Shown here: positions 13,791 to 25,540 of the stretch, one piece after another
Layout of the letters: each line of letters begins with the position of its first letter
How positions within the stretch are numbered: position 1 is the first letter of the stretch
Made by a program: the position numbers and the translations under genes
Origin: Entophlyctis helioformis
Taxonomy: Eukaryota; Chytridiomycota; Chytridiomycetes; Chytridiales; Chytriomycetaceae
NCBI GenBank assembly: GCA_025526915.1
Contig: JAHLKH010000042.1
Span: 107,655-171,654 of the forward strand
Direction of reading: 5' to 3'
Length of the DNA stretch: 64,000 nt
The notes under the pieces: generated by a model
Told to the model about the DNA's origin: nothing
What the model saw: only the letters and a program-made list of their open reading frames with translations
Database searches by the model: none

Positions 13791-16700
13791 TCATGGAACC
13801 ACGTGAAGCAGCACAGGGCGGCATGCACGACTGCGGATACTGCGCACGAGAGCAGGCACGCCACGCGGTGCACGGTGCCCACGACTACCCGCAGCGGCTG
13901 ATGCCGATGCAGACGCCGATGCCGATGCAGATACTGACGCGGCATGGTAGGCGGCACCCGAACCAGCAGCATCAAACAGCTGACGCAGACTGCAGCATCC
14001 GATCGCCAGCCCGTGACCCTCCTCGAGCGAAAAGCTGCCCGTCGTGACGTACCCAACAATGCGGGTATCGTCAGGGATCGTCGAAGCAGCGGCCTCGTCC
14101 TCATCGTCGCTGTCGATACGGAAGCCGGCATCAACAGCCGCGTGCGTGTGCGCGAGCGTGTCTGCCGCCGAGTGTGCGTAGATGATGCTGCAGGCACCAG
14201 GCACGCCTCTCGACACGGGCGTCACGACCACGCGCACAAACGACGCGGCCAGGACGTGTGCATCAAGAGCTGCTGCTGCACGCGGGTTGTGTCGTGCCAG
14301 ACGCGCGGACTTGGCCGACAGCGCAGCGACAAAGTCGTCAAACGTGTCGGCAGCGGATGGGTTGGATGCGCGTGCAAGGAGGAGGTCGTTGATGTGGCTG
14401 ACGATGCGCGGCGAGTGGATGACTATCAGTGGCGAGCGCGATGCGGACACTGCAGCCGGAGTGGCAGGTGACGCCGGCGGTGCGTCTGCCGACGTGTCCA
14501 TGGTGTCCTGTCCGGCACTCTCTGCCGTTGCGCCAGCGCCGACAGAGCAAGCGAGTGGAAAGGCGGCTCAAACGGCGACGGCACATGCAGCTTGGCGTAG
14601 TTGGGCCGCTTGGCTTTCGGTGTGCGATCATACTTGTCCTGCTGGCTGGTCCGCAGCGCTGCTGCATCTGTCATGTAGGCAGCCGTCTCGGGATAGTCGT
14701 ACGGGAAACACGGCAAGGCAGACTCGAAATGGAGGCTGTAACGGTCGCGCAGCCCTACGTCCGCGTTTGTGGCAGCCCATGGGTCAGACAGGGATTGGAT
14801 GCCAGAGTATAGACGAGAGCCAACCTACCGATAACGCGTGCACCGGCAAAGACAAGCGTGAGCCAAAAGTCCATGGCCCATCCGCGCGGCACAATCAGGT
14901 CCCATCCGTTGGAAATCTCGCTGCAGGCAGGGCTGCTCGAGCCCGGCGACGCCGACTTGCCAAACTGCATCGAGTAGTAGCTCGCACGGTGCACAAGTAG
15001 CACAGGCACTTGCGAGTCGGTCGGCAACGGGTCGAGCGGAGTGCCAGGGATGAGGAGCTTGGATCGACGTGCCTGGATCGTCTTGGCGTCTGGCCTGCTG
15101 CTCAACAACGCCTCTCGTGATGCACCATCCCAGATTGCCGGCAGGCTCGCCAGTCCCGTCGGCCAAGCCTGGATAGCGTTCATGAGATCCGTGTTGCTCT
15201 GCGGGTCGGCCACATCAGCCAGCCCCTCTGTCCTGCCTGGCACCCTGACGGGGAATCTGTGTTTGGGGAATCATCCAAGCGATGTGAGTTGGCCATCTCG
15301 ACAAAGGCCAAGGAGGGAGGCTTGAAGCAAAACATACGATAGACGTGGGTCGTGCACCGTCAGTCCAATGACAACGCCTGGTGGCAAAGTCGCGGGCGAC
15401 TGGACGGGCTCGATCAGTTTCCAGACGCGATGAGCAGCCTCGTTGATATTGGCGTTGGGCGGGTCTTGCTGAGTCGGCGAGCACAGCTGGAGACACGCTG
15501 ACAACGTGGCATGCGATCGTGGACCGCAGAGCTCAAAGCGGACAAACTCCCCCTTGAGGCTTGTGACAGCGAGATTGGCGGTGGCGGTCGCCGAGGCCGA
15601 GAGAGCCTGCACTACAACAGAGTGGATGGCGGGATGTGTCCAGATCCACAGCGTGCGCGATGCGTCCTGCTGGCCTGCAGACCTCCACAGCATGTCGACA
15701 GGGCCAATGCATCCACGCGGATATTGATCTATCTCGTGGAAGAATGACACCGTATGCCGATCGCCACTGGTGTAACTGGGCCGAATGCCTTGTGTCAGAC
15801 ACGTGTTTGGAGAGCAGTGCAACCGTTCCACATCATGGGCGAGTGAGACGTACTCGCCGTGACCAATGTCGGGAAAAGTCGGGTCGAGAAAGGGACGCAG
15901 GAAAGCGACGATGGATGCCGTGTCCTGGCCGCATACTTGGACGGTGTGCATGTACGATGCGTCATGCAATGTGCACTGATGCTTGCTTGCACGGAACGTT
16001 GCACGCGTGCTCTTGTCGTTTGGACGGTCGGCCTGTGATGCCGCAAGACTAGCAGTCAGCAGGCAGCCAGAGACACGAAAGCAACAATAGCAGCTCCTCA
16101 CAAGCTTATGGCCCCATTTTTCAATCATCTTCATGCGCTTTGCATGCCACACATGCGTCTCGAGCCACTGATTGTGTGCTATTTCAAGCGTCGGTCAGCC
16201 TCGTATCGATCGATTGTAAAACACTCTTGCCATGCCGAGCAAAGGCTGGCCGCACAGCACATACCTGGACGACTCAAAAAGTCTTCGCGCAGGGTGGCAG
16301 CCTGGCGCTTCTTGTACCGCTTCTTGATGACCTTTTGAGGATGTCCGTCCTTGGCCATCTGGTCTAAAGCGCGCTTGCGGACGCGTGTTGGCAGCCGATG
16401 GACGTTGTGGCTCGCAGCGCGGCGCCGCATGTGTCTTGCGATGGTCTGGAAGACCCGCTGGGTTCCTGTAAACTCGCTATGGACAAAGGTCGCCGCTTGT
16501 CAGGTCACTCTGTTCGAATGCAGATCGCTCATGCCAGACGGCCGAGAGACATACGTTGCGTTTCTGAGCGATCGTTCGAGCGAAGTGATCTCGAATGCTC
16601 TAGCCTGCCCAGTTGCACCAGCCGGTCAGCCAGGAATAGATGGATGGACGGATGCATGCATGCGATGGTTGCTGTGCTGCGAAGCGACTTGTAGGCGAAG

Positions 16701-16870
16701 CGGACAGACAAACCTCGATGGCCTCGGTGACATTGAGCTGGCGCGGCGGCAATGCGGCGACAGCACCAGTGGGCTGTGCGCTTGGTGTGCGAGGGCCGCT
16801 GTAGGGCTTGCCTGCAAATGGGCGGCTCTGGCCGCTGCTTGGCGACTTGCAGCAGCAGCAGCAGCAGCAG
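13791..16870 (-). CDS. POP1: Ribonuclease P/MRP protein subunit POP1 (start uncertain)
   Basis: Largest protein of RNase P and RNase MRP, needed for pre-tRNA 5' and pre-rRNA processing in the nucleus/nucleolus. Minus-strand exons carry the POP1 signatures in order: HMRRRAASHNVHRLP near 16420, WLETHVWHAKRMKMIEKWG near 16140, IDQYPRGCIGPVDMLW near 15730, LWIWTHPAIHS near 15650, GLTVHDPRLS near 15350, GWDLIVPRGWAMDFWLTLV near 14870, KAKRPNYAKL near 14590, and the C-terminal GYVTTGSFSLEEGHGLAIGC near 14040. Splicing across 14770/14830 restores VIGGLRDR, and across 15250/15340 DPRLSFPVRVPG, as in the family. The N-terminal exon (to about 16870, Pro/Ala-rich, ending PRQLNVTEAIE at 16714) has no convincing in-frame ATG, so the 5' end is unresolved. 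One missing base near 14524-14532 separates the KRPNYAKL part from the C-terminal exon. Confidence 0.88.
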
Positions 16871-17151
16871 GAGTAGTAGTCGCAGCAGCTGGCTGACCTT
16901 GAACAGCAATCTGCTGCTTCACTGCGATGCGATGCGGTGTGGGCGACGTCAGCCAGAGCGGCTACAGGACACGCGCAGGACAGCGCCAGAGCGCATGGCG
17001 TGGACCTACTGCGCTTGCGCTGCTTGGCGTTGCCGGCGTCGCCGCTGCCGCCCGCACCTCCCTGCCCGCCGCCGACGAGCCTCCCGTTTGACGATCCATC
17101 GCTGCTGCTGCCGGTCGTGGTTTGCGACGATCACAGTAACCGCACAGCGAG
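16871..17151. promoter_or_regulatory. Divergent intergenic region POP1 / MIC19
   Basis: Short GC-rich spacer between the POP1 5' region (-) and the MIC19 start (+). It must hold the MIC19 promoter and probably that of POP1. No TATA box is evident. Part of it may be POP1 5' coding or UTR because the POP1 start is not fixed. Confidence 0.5.
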
Positions 17152-18124
17152 ATGGGTGCGAGACCAAGCAAGCCGTCGACGTTTGTGCTGCAGAACCCGC
17201 GGGCGTCGGGCCTCGACATCCCCATCCAGGTGCGTCCGTCTGCGTCCGCCTGCGTCTGTCTGCGTTCGTCTGCCACCAAGACTGGGCCTGCTCGCTGACG
17301 CCTGTTGCCTTGGCCAGTTCACGCCCGGCCTGCTGCGTCGTCTGCAAGGCGCCAATGTAAGCCTGCGCACACTGCCAACGCCAGCAGCCTGAACACCGCC
17401 GGGCCAGCAAGCCCACAGGCCGCTGCGGGTGCGCAGCAGCACCGCACCCGACCGAGGAAACTGGGCTAACACGCAGCGGCACGTCTGCGCACAGGACAAC
17501 CAGCTGCACTCGTCGGCCGAGGCCGGGTACACCGACGACGACCTCGACAAGATCGTCCAGGACCGGGTCGCGCGGGAGCTGTCGTCGCACCAGCAGCGCC
17601 GCCTGATTCACGAGCAGCGCTCTGCCGACCAAGTGCGTCGCGAGGCCGAGGACCTTATCCGGCGGCAAAAGAGGTACGGCCGTCCATTTGCCTGCCTCTC
17701 TGTCCATCTGCCTGCTGATCTGCCTGGTCTGCCTACATGATCTGCCTGTCGCATGGTGCTGTGAGCCATCGAGACACTGACACGACGCCACAGCATCTCC
17801 AAGATCACGCCCAAGGACGACTTTGTGGCTGCAGAGGCTGCCATTATCCAATGCTACACGTATGTGGCCTGGCCGTGCAGCGCTGGACTTGCGGGGCTGC
17901 GCGCGGTGTATGGGGCTGACAGTTGGATGGTCTGAGCACAGGAACAATCCCACAAGAACGCTCGACTGCTGGAAGGAGGTGCAGGCGTTCAAGGATCTGG
18001 AGAAGCGTGCACTCAAGGTATGCGCTCGCTTTGTAATGCAGTCATGGCCGCTGGCCCGCGTTGCCCAGACCGTGCTGACTGGTTGCTGCTGGGCCAACAG
18101 GACTTTGTCGCCACTGCCCTTTAG
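17152..18124 (+). CDS. MIC19: MICOS subunit MIC19 (CHCHD3/AIM13 family)
   Basis: Peripheral inner-membrane protein of the MICOS complex that keeps mitochondrial crista junctions. Six small exons (17152-17229, 17318-17356, 17495-17673, 17794-17859, 17942-18017, 18101-18124) give 153 residues in a perfect frame. The N-terminus MGARPSK fits an N-myristoylation site, as in MIC19 proteins. The middle is a charged coiled coil (DDDLDKIVQDRVARELSS through RRQK). The C-terminal half-CHCH is CYTNNPTRTLDC, a CX10C pair. There is no second cysteine pair, as in yeast Mic19, so one disulfide at most. The first two exons encode only 26 and 13 residues. Confidence 0.85.
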
Positions 18125-18344
18125 ACAGGAGTGCTGCACAGGACACCGACCCGCCTTGGGCCAGAGACAACGCCTATGCGCCGAAAGCTTGGCAGCATCT
18201 CTCTGAACCCGCATTCCCTTTTGAACATGCCATGAACGATCATCATCATCATACCATCATCCATCGACATCACCTTTTCCAGGCTAGATGTGCTGACAGC
18301 AGCAGTTGGACGCGAAACAAAACGGGCAGTGAGAATGCGTTTTA

Positions 18345-20459
18345 TCAGAGACCAGAGAAGAAGGCGGTGCGTTTGCCCTTTTCCTTTTGGAACGCCAGAC
18401 GCGTGTTGGTCTTCTTCTGGCGCTTCTTGCTGCGGCTGCTGCCACTGCCGCCCGCATGGTCATAGTCGTCCGAGTCTGAGCCGTTGCGCATCGACGCGAA
18501 TCGCGCAGCTGGTTGCGTTTTGGCCGGTTTGGCCGGTTTGGCAGCGGTTGTTGCCTTGTCTGCCTTGTCTGCCTTGGCTTTCTTGGCAGGCTTGGTGCTT
18601 CTTCCTCTTCCTCGTCCTCCTCCTCGTCCTCGTCCTCTTCCCTTCATCGTCTTCAGAGGCAATCTGCCCACCATCGATGCCATCCCCAGCATTGCCATCC
18701 TCGTCATCATCATCATCGTCGTGACTTGCGTCTTCATCTTCCCAGTCACCCTCGTCCTCGCCATCTTCGCCCTCGCCATCACCAGCACGTCCCTTGAGAC
18801 CCTTGAGCTTCTTGGCAATGGCGGCCGTCACCTCATCGTCAAGATCCTGCTCCTCGCCGTCATCCTCGCTATCATCGTCGCCAAAGCTGTCATTGTCAAC
18901 CCCAACGCCCTCTCCATCCTCATCGCTGTCATCCTGATCGTCGTCGTCCTCATCGTCGTCATCCGAAACGCGCATCGACACTTGCGGTGTCCAAAACTTG
19001 ATGTACTGGTCATGCGAGCATGTGCCGAGCCACGCCGCGTCCCACGAAGCACGCATCTTCTCAATGGGCATGGCCTCGCCCGTGTCGGCCACAGCGCCAA
19101 TGAGCTGGTTCGGAAACAGGGAGATGGACCGCACGATGCCGTCACTCGATCCGGTGAACAGCGTCGTCTCGGTCTCCTTGACGAGCGACGAGACGCTCAT
19201 GGGATGGCCTGGAAACCGGTCCGTGCAGTCGCCCCAGTCGTTCCATGTGAAGAGGAGCAGCGTGCCCGACTGTGTGCCCACCAGAGCTCGTGCGCCATCC
19301 TGCAGTTGTGTGCAGTGCACACGGCAAGCGTCAGTCGTTGCAGCCTCACACGATGCCATGCCAGACAAAGGATGCCGCCCGGGGGAGCTTCGGCTGCCGT
19401 GAGAGTATGTGGCGGCATGGACGTACGCGTACGAGCTTGACAGACAGCAGCTCGTCGTCCTGTGAAGCAGAGACATTGACGGGCTTGGACTGCTTGAGAT
19501 CAAAGATGGACAGACACCCATCGCCGCCGGCCGCCAGGAGCGTGTCTTTGCTCGCCGAGTACTCCAGATCCGCGATAAAGTCTCTGTTTTCGTGGTACTT
19601 GCGAACCGACCTGCGTTGCCGAGTGTCCCAGATCTGCACCATGCGGCATGGACGTTGGCGTCAGTGGTTACCAAAGTGTTCCGGGCGAGCCTGGCGTCGT
19701 ACCTTGATGCAGCCCGAGTCGTCGCCCGTGGCAAGCAGGTCGGCACCGAGCGACTTGACAATGTTGATGGGCTCGCTGCAAGCGCAGAGTGAGCATGAAG
19801 GGATCGCAGAGTGCAGAGTGCAGAATGCAGAGAGCAGAGAGCAGAGCAGAGGGAACACACCCATGGGCATCGCCTTTGCGCAGTCGGACCTTGCCCGTCG
19901 ACAGATCCACCATCTGCAGCGACTTGTCCTTGGACACCGAGAACAGCTCTGCAATGCTCAAGTTGGAAGCGCATCCGATGCGCATTGGAAGCCACTCGCA
20001 CGCATTCAGCCACCAGTGTGCGGCCAGAGCATCCCGCACAGCGCGGCAAGACAGAAGTGTACCCACCGGCGCCACCAAGGCCAAAGTCGACGGAGCGGCA
20101 GGAATGCTTGTGCAGCGAGCGGTTGAACAGCAGGCTGGGCTCTGCCGATGGCTCGGCAGCGTCTGCGGACAGGTCCTGGCCATAGTCGAAGCTGCGTGTC
20201 CGACATGCACATGGCCGGTGCGGCGGCAGCAGCAGCAGCAGCAGCAGCAGCAGCGTTAGCTCGTGGTTTGCGGGCAAGGACGAGAGCGGAGCAGGCGGCT
20301 GGCTGGCTGGCTTGGTGACTGGCTGGCTGGCTGGTTGCAGACTGACCACAAAACCTGGCCTTCGATGGTGCCTGCAGCCACCAGGCTGCGAGACGGGTGG
20401 AAGCTGAGGTCAAAGACCTGCTCCTCGCAGTCGAGCGACAGCACGGGCTTGGTCTGCAT
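18345..20459 (-). CDS. WDR55: WD40 ribosome-biogenesis protein WDR55/Jip5
   Basis: Nucleolar WD40 protein linked to 60S subunit/rRNA processing. The ATG at 20459 starts MQTKPVLSLDCEEQVFDLSF; later exons give AELFSVSKDKSLQMVDLS, LLATGDDSGCIKIWDTRQ, LLAAGGDGCLSIFDLKQS, LVGTQSGTLLLFTWNDWGDC, DRFPGHP and TLFTGSSDGIVRSISLFPN, the order seen in WDR55. A very acidic Asp/Glu stretch (18680-18970) follows, then a lysine-rich tail ending KGKRTAFFSGL, typical of the family's FFAGL/FFADL end. The tail is in another frame from the acidic run: two missing bases (about 18640 and 18600), or one extra, would join them. A (CAG)n run at 20229-20256 lies in or beside the first intron. The splice between exons 1 and 2 is not settled. 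Confidence 0.87.
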
Positions 20460-20702
20460 GTTGCTGGAAGCGACTTTTTGGCGGCAAGACCAGCAACACG
20501 AGATCAGTCGCGACGAGGTCGCGTCTGCCAGCATGCCGGCTGCACGCTCAGGTGTCGCAGGCCGGCGACCACCGACTGGCATCCAAGCACTGGAAAGGTA
20601 GTATGAGCTGTATTCCAAACTAGAAACTGTACTACATGGGAGGAGACCGGAACACGGCCAGTAAAGATTAGGTTGGTGGCACATAAAGGAGAACAGAGAC
20701 TG

Positions 20703-23287
20703 CTAATTGCTGCCGTGGGACGGACTGAATGGGTGCGATCTGCCAGAGGCGTGATATCGACTGCTGCCGGCGCTGCTCTCTCGTGGGGTGTTGTAGTGGT
20801 GCGGATCTGGATAAAAGACCGACGGATGCGACTGCTGCTGCTGCTGCTGTTGTTGTTGTGAATAAGGATGCGATCTTTGCTGGTGCTGTGGCTGCTGCCG
20901 TTGCTGCTGGAATTGAGGCTGCTGCGAGCCATGCTCGCTGAAAGGAGGGAGGTAGCGTGTTGGCGGATTCTGAGCCTCGGAGCCACTCGAATCGGCGCTT
21001 CTAAGCCCAGCTATCCGAGAAGAGGTGCCGCCAGAGACTGGACCGCCTGCCTGCTTGCTTTGTCGACGTTCAATTGGCTGTGCTGCTTTCCGCCTACCGG
21101 CACGTCTTGGCATGGATGCACCAGTGGCAGCGTCGACATCGTCAGCGTCCTCGTCCTGATGGCTGGCCGAGCCGCGCTTTGTCCCAAGATCGCTTCGTAC
21201 ATGCAGGAGTACACCCTGTCTTGCAAATGCCTTGCACAGCAGTGTGGATTCTGAGATGGCCGCAGCATGACGACAGCAGGTGTGGGTGAACATGTACGTG
21301 TGGATTTATCAGTGAGTGAGTGGCTTGCGTGTATGGAAGCATGCAGGCCCATTGATGCGCACCAACAGATCCAGGAAAGTTCTTTGGCGAAAACACCTCA
21401 AACGTGTTTGTAAAGACGCATCCAACGGCCGAGAACACTGGGTTGGTCCTGTTCAGAAGACGGGAGGATGAGTCAGCGGCGCCAAAACGAGGCTTTCAGA
21501 CATTCTGTATCGAGAGAAAGCGGCGAGCGGACACGTACATGTCCAAGTCTATGACGCTGCACTTGATGGTGTAGCGGCCAGGCGACCGCACGCCAAGATC
21601 AGGAAACACAAAGAACATGCCCTGGGTATCATCCAGATCGAACAGCACCGAGCATTTGGAGATTGGGTTGCCGACGAGCACTTCGCAGAACTGGTCCGAG
21701 TTGGCGTCTGTGATGACGACGCCGGCGGCATTCAGCGACCTTTCGTTGGCGAGAGGGCCCATGGCCGTGCGGGATTCGATGTCTTCCTTGAAGGCCACGG
21801 GCGTGGCAGACGACGAGCGGGGATTGAGAACGGCGCTGTAGTGGTGCCTCCCGTCAGCCGACCACAGCGATGCATGGCAGATGAGGTAGGGGCTGCGGTC
21901 CATGCTGCGAGGCAGACGGCAGCGCATACACGAGCGGCAGTCAGAGCAGCAGTCAGCCAGACGGTCCCTTGGGCATCAGATGCAGGCAGACTGTACAGCC
22001 ATGGCTCACCTGACCAGATGTCTGTTGTTGTTGCCGTCGTGCATGGTCACCTGCAGGATCAGCGGCGGGTTGCTGCATGCAAAAGCGCGGATCCATGCGG
22101 ATAAACAGTTGAGCCAGCATCAGTTCATGCGGTCCAAAAAAGAACGCGTCGCGTCTGCTGGGTCGGAGCCAATGGCTGTGACCACAGATCAGGACGCAGC
22201 GCCAAGGCGTGGAGCCGCTGGACCAAAAGCAAAATGCCACAAGGTGGCATATGACGCACACGGATGCATAACATGACATGTGCATCAAGATGGAACGAGA
22301 GCAGGTAGGCAGGCAGGCAGGCAGGCAGGCAGGCAAGCAGGCAAGCAGGCAGACCGGGACATGCCATGACACATACAGGAGGCGGCGGTCTCGAGCATTG
22401 GAGAATCCACACATGCGAGCGCGCTGGGGCTGTTGGCGCACAACCATTTCGTAGCGGTAGTCTACTGGAGGCAGCGGGGTTTCTACCCTGTAGTGGTCTT
22501 GTTGTTGGAGCTGTCGTTGCTGATGGAGCTGTTGGAGCTGTTGCTGGCTGGAGGTGTTGGGAAAGCGAGGGTTGATGCCGTCAAGGGCGACGTTGCCGCT
22601 GTAGTCGATGGGCGGCATGCGGTCGTCTTGCGCACTCCATGACGACTCTCTTGATCCAAGCCCATAGGCAGACCCGACCCGAGAGTCAGAGCCCGAGCCG
22701 TGACTCAGACCGGACATTGGGGATGTGTTGTGTGCAGGCTGTTGGCGGGTATCCAAGCAGAGACTCTGGTGCACTTGCTGGTGGTGGTCGTGGTGCTGGT
22801 GGTGCTGGTGGTGCTGCTGGTGCTGCTGGTGGTCGTGCAAGCGATGCAGCGAGTGTGGTTGGGAGAGAGGTTGCGAGTGTTGTTGCGAGTGTGGGGGTTT
22901 CAAGTGCGCCTGATGGAGAGGGGTGTGCAGAAAAACGTCGTGCCTGGCCGGCCGTTCTCCGGCGGTCATGCTACTGGCTTGGGCGAGCGCATGCAGCGAG
23001 TCGAGGGTCGGCGGCGGCGGCGGGGGCGGCGGCGGCCGGGACGGTGCCGTGGAGGGCCCGAGGGCATCCGAGTTGGCGATGGCAGCGGGGAGGGTGGCCG
23101 CGGGGGCCAGTGCCCTGCAGGCCGCAGTCGCAGCCGTGGACACCGCCGCCGTGGATGTGGGCGAGGACGGGGCGAGAGCCACGGAGCTGGCTTCGGCTGT
23201 TTGTTGAGCGAGGCGGGCCGGCAGTCGTGCTGGGCGGACCAAAGAGGCAGGATCACGGGCAGAGGGCGGCGAGCAAGCGCCCGTCAT
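20703..23287 (-). CDS. Velvet-domain developmental regulator (VelB/VosA-like)
   Basis: Velvet proteins are fungal DNA-binding factors, with an NF-kB-like fold, that tie development to secondary metabolism. The domain is split over five exons: YEMVVRQQPQRARMCGFSNA near 22420, NPPLILQVTMHDGNNNRHLV near 22050, SPYLICHASLWSADG plus DLDDTQGMFFVFPDLGVRSPG near 21880-21540, TNPVFSAVGCVFTNTFEVFSP and KNFPG near 21450-21370, and LCKAFARQGVLLHVRSD near 21230. Splicing gives DRRLLNPPLILQV, matching the family's DRRPxDPPPIxQ. The N-terminal ~280 residues are His/Gln/Pro/Ala-rich and the C-terminus is Gln/Ser/His-rich; both look disordered. The start at 23287 is a guess; the same frame stays open to about 24109 through minisatellite-like DNA. 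VelB-like wording is favoured, but subfamily is not certain. Confidence 0.85.
22298..22352. repeat. (GGCA)n microsatellite in a velvet-gene intron
   Basis: Imperfect run of GGCA/AGGC tetranucleotides, with some GGCAAGCA units, lying between the second and first recognised velvet-domain exons. Confidence 0.85.
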
Positions 23288-23404
23288 GAACGCCTGCGTG
23301 GGCACTGCAGAGGCCGCACAAGCAGTGGCCGCACAAGCAGAGGCCGCGGGGGGCAGTTTGTGTGTGGCAGGAAAGGCAGGCGGCTGCTGTGCAGAGTGCC
23401 ACAG

Positions 23405-23450
23405 CAGCAGCTGGTGGTGGTGGTGGTGGTGGTGGTGGTGGTGGGGTGGG
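23405..23450. repeat. (TGG)n trinucleotide run
   Basis: About eleven TGG units upstream of the velvet start. On the minus strand it reads as a poly-Pro/His/Thr stretch in different frames. Confidence 0.85.
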
Positions 23451-23611
23451 CGGCAGTGGCGGGTAGTGGCGGGTAGTGGCAGCAGTTGCCGCACCTGCCT
23501 GGCGTTTGAGATTGCTGAAGGAGGAAAAGAGGCCGCGCAGGCCGTCGGCGACACTGCATGCGCTGCTTGCGCCGCTGCGGGCGGATCGCCCGAGCCGTGG
23601 CACGGCGGCCG

Positions 23612-23735
23612 TGGCACGGCTGGCTTGGCTGGCTCGGCTGGCTCGGCTGGCTCTCTTGGCTCTCTTGGCTCTCTTGGCTCGGCTGGCACTCTTGGCACTC
23701 TTGGCTCTCTTGGCTCGGCTGGCTCGTGGGCCGCT
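23612..23735. repeat. GGCTCGGCT / GGCTCTCTT minisatellite
   Basis: Tandem ~10-bp units (TTGGCTGGCTCGGCT alternating with TTGGCTCTC) over about 120 bp. Open in several frames, which makes spurious Ser/Arg/Ala-rich ORFs. Confidence 0.8.
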
Positions 23736-25427
23736 CCTGTTGCTCGCAGCACCGCTGGCACTGCTGGCACCGCAGGCACCGCAGGCGGCAACCCAAGCAT
23801 CAGTCCGCACGCCAGCCAAGCAACACACACACACACACACGCACGCCAGCCAAGCATCACCTTGCCCGCCGTCTGCAGGGGCCGTGCCCAAGTGCCGCCA
23901 GCAGTCACTTCCGGCGGGGCTCGACGCAACCGAGTCATGCAGCGGTGTACTTGCCGTCTCTGGCCAGCACTCGGCTCCCTCTTCACTGCCCCACGCCTGC
24001 TGCGGACTGCTTGGGATCCGCAAGACGGCTGCTGTCGTGTGGCTGTGACCACGGCCTTGCCACGGCTGGATTTGCATCTGGGCTCGGTGCCGAAACTCGT
24101 GATGGTCACCCACCAAGCGTCTTGCAGCGACAGCGGGCCGGAGATGACGTTGCAACCCGCTTCTTGTCAACGCCGACTGCCCTGCCGACAGCGAAGCAGC
24201 CAAACAGCCTGCCTGCCAACCAGCTGACGTTGTAGACTCTAACGAGACCACGGCTTCAGAGCCTCACGGCGGCACTGTCCATGCGGTGGAGTGGTGGCGA
24301 TGGCTACATATGCCCATGCCATGCAGCCGAGCGATATCTGGTGTCACGTGTGTGGCGGTGATGGCTTGCATGCCAGCGGACATGGCCAGGCAGGCAGCCT
24401 TGCCGACAGTATCAGACCCAGCGAGCCATTGACACTATGCGCAAGTAAGGCAAGACACATTGGCAAAGAGCTTGTATTGGGCTCTGCCAACAAGAACAAC
24501 AGCGCATTGCTGCTGCTGCTCAGCACTTGCGCATCCATCACGCAGCAGTGCATCTACACTGTCGCGACCTTTTGTGGCCCCCTGTTTGTTTGACCGTGGT
24601 GGACGGCAGTAGGCGGTGGGAGTCGAGATAGCGCCTTGAAAAAATCGCAACAAGCGCAGTCACGCAGCGAATGCCTCTGTGCTTCCTCCGGTCTGGCCAA
24701 CGCAATACAATCCTTACAGGACTGAATTGTTTTGTGCAAAGGTGCTGTTCCAGTCCAATGAGCTTGCATGGATCTGGCGCGTCGGCCATGGTCGGTATAG
24801 AGTGATGGTGGATAATGGACATGACAATGACGCAGCTTGGCGCGCTTTCCTTGGGATCCTGCCGTTGCTTCACCCAAAGAGCGTTGAAGCGACTGCAAGC
24901 ATGACGTTGTTCTTGACATCAGATCGTCTCCATAGAAGCGACGTCGGATGTCTGTGGACTGAAGGCGTCGCATGCAGAACCATGTCACGATATGCATCCG
25001 AGTGCGGTGTTGACAGCCGCCATGCGTGCATGAATGTGCCGATGGTCACTCGGTCGGTCCGATCGAGTTAACCGCCATGGTCGTCGTGATTTGCAATACG
25101 TGCTGGTTCCAACCACCAAACTGCTGGGCCGTTTGGAATTGATTCCAACTCATTGGCTGGCGGCGGCTGTTTACGGCAAGGAGGCTGTTGCGGGAGTCGG
25201 TGTGTGCGGCTGTCGGGAGCAGGGAGCTGGGTTGCTGCGGCTGGCTGCGTTGAGCATGTCCTCGGTCGCCTCCTATGAGTTTCTGCCTGGCTTCCCCTCA
25301 GCCGAAGCCCTGCTGGACGCCTGGGCAGACAGGAGCGGCAAGGGCGGCAAGGGCGGCAAGGGCGGGCTGAGTTGGTTCAGCTGAAGTTGGAAATTCTTTG
25401 TTGTGGTAACAACCAAACGCATTGCAG

Positions 25428-25540
25428 ACCTGTGTGTGTGTGTGTGTGTGTGTGGTGTGGTGGTGTGTGGTGTGTGTGTGGTGTGTGTGTGTGTGGTGTG
25501 GTGGTGTGTGTGTGGTGTGTGTGTGTGTGTGTGTGGTGCA
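25428..25540. repeat. GT/GTGTGG microsatellite at the 3' side of MDM10
   Basis: Over 100 bp of GT dinucleotides interrupted by GG, ending directly at the MDM10 stop codon (25541-25543, minus strand). On the gene strand it is a CA-rich 3' UTR. Confidence 0.9.

Larger units (their letters stand above)
23288..25540. other. Gene-poor interval between velvet gene and MDM10
   Basis: No family is recognised on either strand. The left third is low-complexity: TGG repeats, a minisatellite of 10-bp GGCTCGGCT/GGCTCTCTT units, and a CA run. The middle (24240-25400) has ordinary composition and no convincing open frame. The right end is a long GT-rich microsatellite. It should contain the velvet promoter and 5' UTR. 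Confidence 0.6.

Noticed and set aside
18341..18820. Asp/Glu-rich and Lys-rich ends as two separate genes
   Set aside because: WDR55 proteins normally carry an acidic run followed by a basic tail ending FF(A/S)(D/G)L; one gene with frame errors explains both.
22298..22352. Short direct repeats as a CRISPR-like array
   Set aside because: Simple tetranucleotide run without spacers; eukaryotic context.
22700..23476. Long plus-strand Gly/Arg/Val-rich frame
   Set aside because: Antisense of the velvet gene's low-complexity N-terminus.
23288..24109. Extension of the velvet protein by ~270 residues upstream
   Set aside because: The frame is open only through minisatellite and CA-repeat DNA; ATG 23287 is a simpler start, though not proven.
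24679..25384. Two 116-130 codon plus-strand ORFs
   Set aside because: No family similarity, no codon pattern like the neighbours; treated as intergenic.
25428..25540. GT-rich tract as a telomere or transposon end
   Set aside because: Dinucleotide microsatellite without telomeric unit, terminal inverted repeats or target duplication.
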